Assembly (NCBI GenBank): GCA_050736615.1
Contig: JBOHWL010000238.1
Location: 1 to 9,079, forward strand
Reading direction: 5' to 3'
Length of the DNA stretch: 9,079 bases
From: JBOHWJ01 sp050736615
Lineage (GTDB): Bacteria > Desulfobacterota > Binatia > Binatales > Binataceae
Below are positions 1 to 6,225 of the stretch, piece by piece. The notes under the pieces are model-generated. The model did not search any database, was not told the origin of the DNA, and worked only from the letters and a program-made list of their open reading frames with translations. A program made the position numbers and the translations under genes. Numbering within the stretch: the stretch's first letter is position 1; every line of letters begins with the position of its first letter.

Positions 1-51
1 CGGCAGTATCGCGGAAAATCGCTATTTGACCATGGCCGCTGGATTAACTAA
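1..51 (+). CDS. Possible C-terminal end of an upstream plus-strand gene (partial)
   Basis: Reading from base 1, frame 1 is open for 16 codons (RQYRGKSLFDHGRWIN) and then stops at TAA 49-51. This is eight bases before the stop codon of the convergent VOC gene, which is where a convergent neighbour would be expected to end. The peptide is too short to assign to a family. Frame 3 closes at 27-29, and frame 2 runs on into the VOC gene. The call rests only on position and plausible composition, so it could be non-coding. Confidence 0.3.
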   Translation, partial: RQYRGKSLFDHGRWIN

Positions 52-59
52 TCAACCGT

Positions 60-950
60 CTATGCTCTCGGATCATTCGGAAGGTTGCGGTCCGTAAACG
101 CGATCGTCATCCCGAACGCCTGCGCGCCCCCGAGCACGATGGAACTCGCGCCGTCCGGCTCCGGTCTCAGCCCCTTCGACTGCAAAAATTCCGCCGCTTG
201 CTCCAACGCCCGTGTCTTGAATACCAGCGCGTAAATCCCTTCACCATTACGTTCGATTTCGCGCCCTTCCGGAGTGTCGATGGCAAGCGGCTGCGCAAGT
301 TCGATTACGGTATCGTCACCGATGGCGACGAAGGCGCTGCGTGAGCGTCCCGGCCGCTCTGCTTCATGGATCAGCCTGCCCCCGAGAATGTCACAGTAAA
401 GCCGTTTGCCGCCGGGCAGGTCCCTGAGGACGACCGTGATATGGGAGGAGCGTTCGATTCCCAATGGATGGCGTTCACGCCAGAAGCTGCCGGACCAAGC
501 GGGCTGCAAACGCGGGTCGATCGTGTAATTGCCTACCAGCGCGAATTCAAGTTGGCCGCTGGTTTCCTTGGGATGAGTCCAAATCGCGGCGGCCGGATTG
601 GGCGGCTTAATTTGCCTGCCTACCAGGTTGAACAGGCGCAATCCTTCGCCATCGAGCCGCGAAGCAAGTCCGCCCACGTCATCCACATACCAGGCGATCG
701 AATGAAAATGTTGACCGAAGCGGTCATGAAATTTCTTGACCGACTGATTGCGCAGCTCGGGCACCCGTGCCGGCATCATCGGCTCCATGACGACGTCACC
801 AATCGCGATGAGCGAAGCTTCGCGTCCGGCCAGCTTTTCATAACCGCGATAAAACCGCGTGACGGAAAAAACCTCGTCGTACCATCGATCAACCGCGTCG
901 AGATCGTCGACCACGTGGGTCAAATGAAAAAGCTTACCGATTTTGAACAT
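60..950 (-). CDS. VOC (vicinal oxygen chelate) family protein with two glyoxalase-like domains
   Basis: This 296-residue protein is probably a cytoplasmic metalloenzyme or binding protein of the glyoxalase/bleomycin-resistance/extradiol-dioxygenase superfamily. The substrate cannot be read from sequence. Two VOC modules are visible. The first (about 6-140) starts LFHLTHVVDDLD and has candidate metal ligands H12, E56, H83 and E135. The second (about 167-287) starts SSHITVVLRDL and keeps H170 and E217, but has Y240/A241 where the second His of the first module would fall, so its metal site looks incomplete. The ATG at 950 is strongly supported by AAAGGAGG at 956-963, five bases upstream. The gene is monocistronic here and divergent from the gene at 1088. 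Family membership is fairly sure; any specific name (glyoxalase I, dioxygenase, epimerase) would be a guess. Confidence 0.85.
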   Translation of the reverse strand: MFKIGKLFHLTHVVDDLDAVDRWYDEVFSVTRFYRGYEKLAGREASLIAIGDVVMEPMMPARVPELRNQSVKKFHDRFGQHFHSIAWYVDDVGGLASRLDGEGLRLFNLVGRQIKPPNPAAAIWTHPKETSGQLEFALVGNYTIDPRLQPAWSGSFWRERHPLGIERSSHITVVLRDLPGGKRLYCDILGGRLIHEAERPGRSRSAFVAIGDDTVIELAQPLAIDTPEGREIERNGEGIYALVFKTRALEQAAEFLQSKGLRPEPDGASSIVLGGAQAFGMTIAFTDRNLPNDPRA

Positions 951-1013
951 AGACGCCTCCTTTATCGGCTAAATACGCCGGCCACGACCATGCCGACGAC
1001 TTGGAACAGTGGT

Positions 1014-1041
1014 TTGACGGTATCGCGACGCGCATTATAGT
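1014..1041 (+). promoter_or_regulatory. Predicted sigma70-type promoter of the gene at 1088
   Basis: A -35 box TTGACG (1014-1019) and a -10 box TATAGT (1036-1041) are separated by 16 bases, in the divergent intergenic region. Each box matches the consensus at five of six positions. The predicted start near 1048 would leave about 40 bases of leader containing the GAGGGAG ribosome site at 1073-1079. Confidence 0.6.
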
Positions 1042-1087
1042 CTGCGAAAGCGTCTGAAAGTCAAAAGTGCGAGAGGGAGCGATAATC

Positions 1088-1744
1088 ATGAATCGCGACT
1101 TTGAATTTACCCAACTGCTGCGCGCCTATCGCGCCGGAATCATTTCCGAACAGGCGTTCGAATCCGCAATGGCAGCGCTTGAGAGCGGCAACGGCAAGAG
1201 CAACGGCGCGCGGGGATTCCGCGCGATGGGCACGACTTACGACAGTGAGCGCGACGCGGTGGCGGCGATGCTCGATCGTTTTCGCGCGGGCGAGGCCAAT
1301 GGCGAGGCGGCCTTCCGGGGCTGGCTAGAACATTGCTCCACGGATTGTATTCGCAGTGGGCTTCGCATGATCGCCGAACGCGAGGGTTATCATGCCCGCG
1401 TGTTCGAGTGCCGCATGCGCGACCTCGGGCTCGAATGTAAGGCGGCAGTTACTGAAGCCAGCCGCAAAATTACCGAATACCTGAGCGACGCCAACAACTC
1501 GGATAAGCGGAAACTCCTCTATATCGCCTCGCTCGCGCCAGACCCCGAAGCTTTTTTCAAGCCGGTTCGCGAATTCGGCGAAAACCTCAAGGACGACCTC
1601 GAAAGCAAGGAACTCTTTAAGCTGTATATCCAGGACGAGCTCTCGAGTGCGCGATGGCTCCTCGACGTATGCGCGGTGCTCAACAGTCCGGCTGAAGCCG
1701 CTTCCTTTCAGGCCAGCGCGAGTTCAGCCGAATCGCTGCTTTAG
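1088..1744 (+). CDS. Hypothetical helical protein, possibly ferritin-like
   Basis: This 218-residue soluble protein has no signal peptide or membrane segment. I do not recognise a named family. The sequence is almost entirely helix-forming. Residues 54-117 and 121-198 look like two long helical pairs, and EREGYHARVFE (97-107) contains an ExxH motif (E99, H102) of the sort that binds iron in ferritin-like and rubrerythrin-like four-helix bundles. Further acidic candidates are E81, E175 and E184, but a second canonical ExxH is not evident, so a diiron site is unproven. The N-terminal 35 residues form a separate short helical segment, followed by a Gly/Ser/Asn-rich linker (34-48). I chose the ATG at 1088 over the in-frame start at 1067 because GAGGGAG (1073-1079) sits nine bases before it. 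The gene has its own promoter and terminator, so it is probably a single-gene unit. Confidence 0.7.
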   Translation: MNRDFEFTQLLRAYRAGIISEQAFESAMAALESGNGKSNGARGFRAMGTTYDSERDAVAAMLDRFRAGEANGEAAFRGWLEHCSTDCIRSGLRMIAEREGYHARVFECRMRDLGLECKAAVTEASRKITEYLSDANNSDKRKLLYIASLAPDPEAFFKPVREFGENLKDDLESKELFKLYIQDELSSARWLLDVCAVLNSPAEAASFQASASSAESLL

Positions 1745-1761
1745 GGCCTGAAGTTTTGCGA

Positions 1762-1798
1762 GCGAAGCACGGACACTCCGTCCGCGCTTCGCTTTTTT
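1762..1798 (+). terminator. Rho-independent terminator after the gene at 1088
   Basis: The left arm 1762-1774 pairs with the right arm 1780-1792 (seven G/C-rich pairs, one A-C mismatch, then five pairs) around a five-base loop ACTCC. Six T follow at 1793-1798. It lies 17 bases after the stop codon. On the minus strand the hairpin has no following T run, so it is unlikely to terminate transcription of the convergent DUF1329 gene efficiently. Confidence 0.9.
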
Positions 1799-1805
1799 AG
1801 AGGAG

Positions 1806-3158
1806 TTAACGCATGATTTGCATCAGTCCGGAGGGGCTGCCGTACTTTACCCCATTGAGGTACTGTTTCGGAACCTGGCTATCCAGGTAATGGCTTCGCT
1901 TATTCTTGTTACCCCAACTGCTCCAGATGGTTTCATGGGTATTCTGCAGGTCCCACGCCATCGCGGCGATACCAACCCAAGTGCTCTTCATGCCGGCCCC
2001 CGGACCATACGCGTTTTCATAGGCGAAGGCTTTCCAGAGCTTATGATTGGAGTCGAAATTGTCATTCCAGAAGGTCGACCAGACTTCGCGGTCCAGATAC
2101 ATCACGCGATCGCCGTAGCAATAGCCGGAAGCTTCGCTCGGAATGCGATGGACGTCGATGACCGAGACCGGCCGGATTTGCCATTTTCCCCAGTCTGGCT
2201 TGGGAAAACCCAGCGGCATGGAGTAATCGTGTGGGAAGTCCCAACCCGCTTTCATCGCCGGGGCGAGCAGTTCAACCTCGTCCCGATCACTGAGCCAATC
2301 CGCAGTGTAGATTGACGTGCTGCCGTTAAACCCGTTGAGCTTGGCGTCGTCATTGGTCCAGTCGCTGCCAAAAATCGGGGCGCAGCGAGCGGAGGACGAA
2401 AGCCGCAGGGAGCGGCGCAGGGCTGGCACAAACACGTACTGATCAGGAAACGGATGCGCCTCCATGTCTTTGTAAAACAGCGCCAGCGAGGCCGTATAGC
2501 GCGCCTGCTCCGGACTTTCCTCCATGAACCATTCCGTGTACCAGGTGCCGGGCGCGTATGTTTCATTCACCGGGACGCCGGGGTCGGTATTGTAGCCGCT
2601 TTGCCGGTAAACCAGGCTGAACGTGTCCCGCGAAATATTATGGAACCGATCCTGAAACCAGATCGAACCCTTGTTATCAGGAGTGCTCACGACGATCGCT
2701 GGAGTATAGGCGAAGAACACGTTGGCGAGCATCTTGTAACCCTTATAGGGGTCCTGTGGATTCGGAAAAGGTATTCCGCCCTGGTAATTGTCGATTTGGT
2801 AATGACCGTTGGGCAGATGCTCGACGCGATCCTGCGCTCCATATTTTTCCGTTGCCGCGAGAAAGGTTTGAGGCAGGTTATGGTGTGTAACCGGGCCAAT
2901 ATCCATCTCGACATCCTGCGGCATCTTCCATTGATATTTGCCCTCAAACAGCATCACCATGCCGAATGGCATAAATTGCTTGTACTGCCGCCAATTTGAC
3001 TGCGTGATTTTGGTTCCCGACGCCGGCACTGGCCCTTGCTTCTCAGTCGATTTCAGAAATTGCTGCAAATCCGTGATATCGGTGCTCGATTGCGCCCGAC
3101 CGATCGTCGGCAGCGCCATCAGCGCGCACACGAGCAACGCAGTCACCCAGGTCTTCAT
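1806..3158 (-). CDS. Exported DUF1329 domain-containing protein
   Basis: This 450-residue protein of the DUF1329 family is exported to the periplasm or outer envelope and has no established molecular function. Family members are often predicted to have a LolA/LolB-like lipid-binding fold and often sit beside RND/MMPL transporters. The first 23 residues are a Sec signal peptide: MKTW, a hydrophobic core to about 19, then a GRAQ/S cleavage site. Family hallmarks are the YQGGIPFPNP stretch (125-134), the PALRRSLRLSSS segment (245-256) and GSDWTNDD (264-271). The length is typical. The frame is open further upstream, to 3209, but the ATG at 3158 is chosen because it begins the signal peptide and has GGGAGGAG at 3166-3173, seven bases away. 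No transporter gene adjoins it here, and its neighbours appear unrelated. The inverted repeat at 3217-3248 lies in its upstream region. Confidence 0.9.
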   Translation of the reverse strand: MKTWVTALLVCALMALPTIGRAQSSTDITDLQQFLKSTEKQGPVPASGTKITQSNWRQYKQFMPFGMVMLFEGKYQWKMPQDVEMDIGPVTHHNLPQTFLAATEKYGAQDRVEHLPNGHYQIDNYQGGIPFPNPQDPYKGYKMLANVFFAYTPAIVVSTPDNKGSIWFQDRFHNISRDTFSLVYRQSGYNTDPGVPVNETYAPGTWYTEWFMEESPEQARYTASLALFYKDMEAHPFPDQYVFVPALRRSLRLSSSARCAPIFGSDWTNDDAKLNGFNGSTSIYTADWLSDRDEVELLAPAMKAGWDFPHDYSMPLGFPKPDWGKWQIRPVSVIDVHRIPSEASGYCYGDRVMYLDREVWSTFWNDNFDSNHKLWKAFAYENAYGPGAGMKSTWVGIAAMAWDLQNTHETIWSSWGNKNKRSHYLDSQVPKQYLNGVKYGSPSGLMQIMR

Positions 3159-3558
3159 GAAAACACTCCTCCCAATTGAATTACGAGTGAACGAACCACA
3201 AATCACCACTAACTAACCGGCGTCCCACCAAAAAATTGGTGAAGCCGGTCGAAATTCGGCGGTTATCCGTATCCGTAACGCGCGCGAAGGATCCTGCGGA
3301 ACAACCTGCTCAGACGAAACTGCTTTGAAAATACCTCCCCGGGGAGACGCTGAATAGCCTCAACAAGACTCGCCGGTGTTTACAACGCTCTGAAAACCTG
3401 ACTTCGGGCAATCTTTTCCTCAAGACGAATACAATGTAAAGAGGCTTTTGTCGATTTTTCTCGCCGTCATCGAGGTTCAAGCTGCTCGAATCTGGCGAAC
3501 TGGCAACGATTGCGCCACTCTGCGGCTGACGCAAAGAGGTCCGTTCGAGTGTCAAGCT
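3159..3558. other. 400-base intergenic region without a convincing gene
   Basis: This stretch separates the DUF4197 gene from the DUF1329 gene, both on the minus strand. It holds the DUF1329 ribosome site (3166-3173), a nested inverted repeat (3217-3248) and a 12-base self-complementary CTCCCCGGGGAG at 3335-3346. The short open frames on either strand have no recognisable composition. I saw no convincing terminator for the DUF4197 gene and no strong promoter. Confidence 0.6.
3217..3248. repeat. Nested inverted repeat upstream of the DUF1329 gene
   Basis: The outer arms CCGGC (3217-3221) and GCCGG (3244-3248) enclose the inner arms CACCAA (3226-3231) and TTGGTG (3236-3241), with an AAAA loop on the plus strand and TTTT on the minus strand. 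Internal bulges of four and two bases separate the stems. It lies about 60 bases upstream of the DUF1329 start. It could be a leader stem-loop or an operator; it is not followed by a T run on either strand. Confidence 0.5.
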
Positions 3559-4323
3559 TCAATGCCCGCCGAAGACGGTGCGGAGGAGCGGCGTCACTTG
3601 GGCCGCTGGATCCGTGCGAATCTTTCTTTCTTCCTGGCCGATCATGTAGAAAAGTCCGTCGAGGCTTTTGTGCACGACATAGCTGTTGAGGTTGAATTGC
3701 TGACTTGCGCCGCCGCCTAAGGAACCGAGGGTGCCCAACAGGCCCGATTGCGATTTGCCCAACAACTGATCGTATTGCTTAGTGACGGAATATTCATCCA
3801 TGGTGCGCGATACGATTGGCGTGAAGGCGGTGGTCAATTGTGGCGTGGTTTTTCGCTTGAAGTAGTCGGTCGCCGAAGTCCCGCCCCCGGCCACGATGCG
3901 TTCGGCGTCCGTGAGCGTCATGTTTTTGATGGCCTGTTCGAAAATCGGCCGCGCTTTGGGCGCTGCCGCCTCCGCCGCCTGATTCATGCTCAACACGAAT
4001 TTATTGAGTTGCGGTCCGTAGCCCACGGCACGCAATCCCGTTTCAAGCGGCTTTAGCCGCTCCGGGAGCGTGATCTTAATCGCCGGATTGCTGAAATAGC
4101 CGCCGGGCTTGCCGAGCATACTTACCGCTTCCGCGGTTCCATTGCCGAGTGCTTGCTTGATTCCCGAAGCCGCTTGCTGATTGCTGACAGCGGCCACTTT
4201 GACGAAGCCGTTCGCATTTGATGCGGGCTGCGCCACGCACAGCGGCGCGCTTGCAAGCAATCCGAGTACAGTAAGACTCAGCACGGCAAGTTTGAGGAGA
4301 TTTTCACGTGCGCACGAAAACAT
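3559..4323 (-). CDS. Exported DUF4197 domain-containing protein
   Basis: This 254-residue protein carries a signal peptide (about 1-31, ending APLCVAQ) followed by the DUF4197 domain, whose function is not established. Family hallmarks are LSMNQAAEAAAPKARPIFE (111-129), the DAERIVAGG and ATDYF segments (139-155) and the C-terminal KSLDGLFYMIGQEERKIR (219-236), ending in LLRTVFG. The mature protein should be periplasmic or envelope-associated, mainly helical, with a Gly/Ser-rich stretch at 192-207. The ATG at 4323 is preferred to one at 4353: it puts the signal sequence at the N terminus, avoids overlapping the upstream gene and has GGAG eight bases upstream. It starts 16 bases after the molybdoenzyme stop, so it is probably co-transcribed with that cluster, though a shared function is not shown. 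Confidence 0.9.
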   Translation of the reverse strand: MFSCARENLLKLAVLSLTVLGLLASAPLCVAQPASNANGFVKVAAVSNQQAASGIKQALGNGTAEAVSMLGKPGGYFSNPAIKITLPERLKPLETGLRAVGYGPQLNKFVLSMNQAAEAAAPKARPIFEQAIKNMTLTDAERIVAGGGTSATDYFKRKTTPQLTTAFTPIVSRTMDEYSVTKQYDQLLGKSQSGLLGTLGSLGGGASQQFNLNSYVVHKSLDGLFYMIGQEERKIRTDPAAQVTPLLRTVFGGH

Positions 4324-4339
4324 GCGTTCCGCTCCAACG

Positions 4340-5041
4340 CTAGACTCCGGCAAACCATTCGTAGCCTTGATTTTCCCAATACCCGCCGGTTGGCTCCGGC
4401 AGGAAGTTCACCTCGGTCAGGTACTTGACCATCTTGTAGCCGAGTTTGACCGCGCTATAAACCCGCAGCGGTGCGCCATGGTCGGGATGCAGCATGCGAT
4501 CGTTCATGCCGTATGCCAGCAAGGTCTGCGGATGCATCGCGCTGTCCAAATCCCACGACGACCAGTAGTTCGAATCGAAGGAACGAAATTCGACGTATTT
4601 TACCCGCGCATCGAGGCCGGCACCGCGCGCTATTTCGCTGACGCGCAACCCCGTCCACGAGGCCACCGCCGACCATCCTTCGACGCAATGATGCCGCACG
4701 CGCATTTCGACGCGAGGCATGCTTTGTAACTGCGACAGCGACAGGGTCATGGGATGCTGGACCAGGCCGCCGACTTTCAAGCTCCAGTCCGGTGGTGGAA
4801 AAGGCATCGAGCTGGAAATGAAATAGCTCGGGAAGGCTTCCTCGGGCGTTTGCGCCGAAGCGGGCAATTCGGGCGCCAGCCGATGCGGAGAAAACAACCA
4901 CTGTTGGAATCTCCCGTTCCATTGCTCCATCGCGGTCAGGAAGCTTGTAACCGGACGGCCTTCACATCCAGCCAGCAACGAGGCCGCCGCGACGCCGGCC
5001 ACGAATTTGCGCCGGGTCACCAGTCTAGCCACGTTTGCCAC
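4340..5041 (-). CDS. Tat-exported molybdopterin-dependent oxidoreductase (sulfite oxidase/MsrP-like fold)
   Basis: This 233-residue molybdenum-cofactor enzyme is of the sulfite oxidase superfamily, probably periplasmic and perhaps membrane-anchored. The N terminus has a twin-arginine signal (TRRKFVAG, 9-16) directly followed by a lipobox-like LAGC (23-26), suggesting a Tat-exported lipoprotein with C26 as the modified cysteine. The catalytic core shows WSLKVGGLV (86-94), then VRHHCVEGWSAVASWTG (115-131), with C119 as the expected molybdenum ligand, and HPDHGAPLRV (185-194). There is no heme or dimerisation domain, and the chain is shorter than E. coli MsrP. The substrate is unknown. The apparent start is GTG at 5041, overlapping the cytochrome b gene by 17 bases. 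No start has a good ribosome site, and GTG at 5020, giving MTRRKFV, is a strong alternative. Electrons would pass to or from the adjoining cytochrome b. Confidence 0.9.
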   Translation of the reverse strand: MANVARLVTRRKFVAGVAAASLLAGCEGRPVTSFLTAMEQWNGRFQQWLFSPHRLAPELPASAQTPEEAFPSYFISSSMPFPPPDWSLKVGGLVQHPMTLSLSQLQSMPRVEMRVRHHCVEGWSAVASWTGLRVSEIARGAGLDARVKYVEFRSFDSNYWSSWDLDSAMHPQTLLAYGMNDRMLHPDHGAPLRVYSAVKLGYKMVKYLTEVNFLPEPTGGYWENQGYEWFAGV

Positions 5042-5759
5042 CGGTGATCATATGCGCAATTTCGCGCGGATGCAGTGCGACCAAAATCAGATGGGTCGCG
5101 ACGAACAACACCAACAGGCACAAGCCCGCCAGATGGACCACGCGCGCGCCGTCATAGCCGCCGAAGATGACGGTCAGGAAATGCAGTTGAACCGGCTTGT
5201 AAATCGCCAGTCCGGATAGCACCATCACGACGCCGAAAATAATCGCGCAATTGTAAGCCAGTCGCTGCAAGCCGTTGTAAAAATCCGCAGGCGGCGGCGT
5301 CCGCCGGATACGGGTGTAGTAGGCAAATTGCCGCAACGCACCGCCGACATCCTGGCGCGGCAGGAAAAGACGCCGGCGCCATTCGCCGCTGGCGAAGAAA
5401 TAGACCACATAGATAAGGCCGTTGATCACGAACAGCCACGCGATCGCGAAATGCCAATGGCGCCCTCCGGCCAGCCATCCGCCCAGCCGCAGCCATGGTG
5501 GCGGCGCCACGTTCTGCAACGGGTACCATCCGTATTGGGCGCCCTGTGGACCGAATGCCGGGTAGGCGGACAGGATTTGCAACCCGCTGCCCGCCATCAG
5601 CACCAGGAACACCACGTTGCACCAATGGACGATCCGGATTACCAGGGGCTGCTGCCGGCGTCCCTTGCAGCGCGCTTGGCTACCCTCCGGCGCGATTCGC
5701 GGCTCCGCCACTGGCGTTCCGCTAGCCGCGGCTTTCAGGACTGGCTTGCGGCCGCTCAT
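5025..5759 (-). CDS. Cytochrome b561-like membrane protein (b-type, four-helix)
   Basis: This 244-residue inner-membrane diheme cytochrome b resembles the formate dehydrogenase/Ni-Fe hydrogenase gamma and b561 families. It would carry electrons between the quinone pool and a periplasmic partner. Four membrane helices are predicted at about 44-64, 102-123, 167-187 and 207-229. Candidate heme ligands are H45 in RIVHW, H101/H103, H209 in RVVHL and H223. The first 35 residues are a polar cytoplasmic tail. The ATG at 5759 forms an ATGA overlap with the stop of the upstream Met-rich gene, indicating translational coupling. The frame is open further upstream, but only as a shadow of that gene. Its 3' end overlaps the molybdoenzyme start, matching the recurrent pairing of cytochrome b with a small molybdopterin oxidoreductase. 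It lacks the ferric-reductase-like form expected of MsrQ. Confidence 0.9.
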   Translation of the reverse strand: MSGRKPVLKAAASGTPVAEPRIAPEGSQARCKGRRQQPLVIRIVHWCNVVFLVLMAGSGLQILSAYPAFGPQGAQYGWYPLQNVAPPPWLRLGGWLAGGRHWHFAIAWLFVINGLIYVVYFFASGEWRRRLFLPRQDVGGALRQFAYYTRIRRTPPPADFYNGLQRLAYNCAIIFGVVMVLSGLAIYKPVQLHFLTVIFGGYDGARVVHLAGLCLLVLFVATHLILVALHPREIAHMITGGKRG

Positions 5760-6109
5760 TTTTCCATCGCCCGGGCTTTGCCGCCCTGCATCACGTAGCC
5801 ATCCATCATCATCATCTGGCCATTTTTCAGATGCTTCTCGCCGCCACCCTTCATCTTGACGGTGCCGTTGGGCATCACCTTGGACCCATTCGACATCATC
5901 ATGGGAATTTTTAGCGGCGCCGTCGGCTTGCCGCGCTCCATTTTCATGACCGCGCCCTTTTGCATGATGACGCCGTCGTCCCGCTGAGCGGCCCCCCGCG
6001 TGGAGGCGAAAATCAAGGCAAGCGCGCTGACTATGCAGGTGATTGCCGCGACGCGCCGCGGCATACAACGGTTACGTAGTAAGAAGGATTTATGGGAGCG
6101 TTGGAACAT
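5756..6109 (-). CDS. Small Met-rich exported protein, DUF6799-like
   Basis: This protein of 117 residues from the ATG at 6109 has a signal peptide whose hydrophobic core is at about 21-36, ending ASTRGAAQ. The mature part (about 75 residues) contains 14 methionines in repeated short units of the type MxNGTVKMKGG and KNGQMMMMDGYVM. This pattern matches what I know of the DUF6799 family, which has no established function. Met-rich periplasmic segments can bind Cu(I), which is a possible but untested role; it could equally be a redox-sensitive partner of the molybdoenzyme. Neither candidate start, 6109 or 6064 (MPRRVAA, 102 residues), has a clear ribosome site; the shorter form has a more usual signal-peptide length. 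The stop overlaps the cytochrome b start as ATGA, so it appears to be the first gene of that cluster. Confidence 0.75.
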   Translation of the reverse strand: MFQRSHKSFLLRNRCMPRRVAAITCIVSALALIFASTRGAAQRDDGVIMQKGAVMKMERGKPTAPLKIPMMMSNGSKVMPNGTVKMKGGGEKHLKNGQMMMMDGYVMQGGKARAMEK

Positions 6110-6225
6110 TTGGCAATGTTCAATTATCGCGCCGCTAAGACATCACGCATCAGTAGTTTAGTCAACGTCAGCCGGGGGCCGAACGAAGAGTCGAGCAGGC
6201 GGATGCCATCACTCGGCCTTGTTCG

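Noticed and set aside
366..1040. 224-codon open frame on the plus strand
   Set aside because: It is antisense to the well-supported VOC gene, has no ribosome site and shows no recognisable domain.
3335..3346. CTCCCCGGGGAG as a terminator for the DUF4197 gene
   Set aside because: It is a loop-less palindrome over 200 bases past the stop, with no T run on the minus strand.
3310..3555. 81-codon minus-strand frame in the gap before the DUF1329 gene
   Set aside because: The composition is that of translated non-coding sequence. It has no signal or domain and no convincing ribosome site.
4340..5759. Naming the molybdoenzyme/cytochrome pair MsrP/MsrQ
   Set aside because: The membrane partner is a b561-type four-helix cytochrome, not the ferric-reductase-like MsrQ form, and the enzyme is much shorter than MsrP.
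5760..6068. Upstream extension of the cytochrome b frame to a TTG start
   Set aside because: It runs through the Met-rich gene in another frame and yields a charged, low-complexity peptide. The ATGA overlap at 5756-5759 gives a far better start.
6123..6165. Promoter for the Met-rich gene cluster on the minus strand (TTGACT at 6160-6165, GATAAT at 6123-6128)
   Set aside because: The two boxes are 31 bases apart, which is too far, and neither has an acceptable partner at 16-18 bases.
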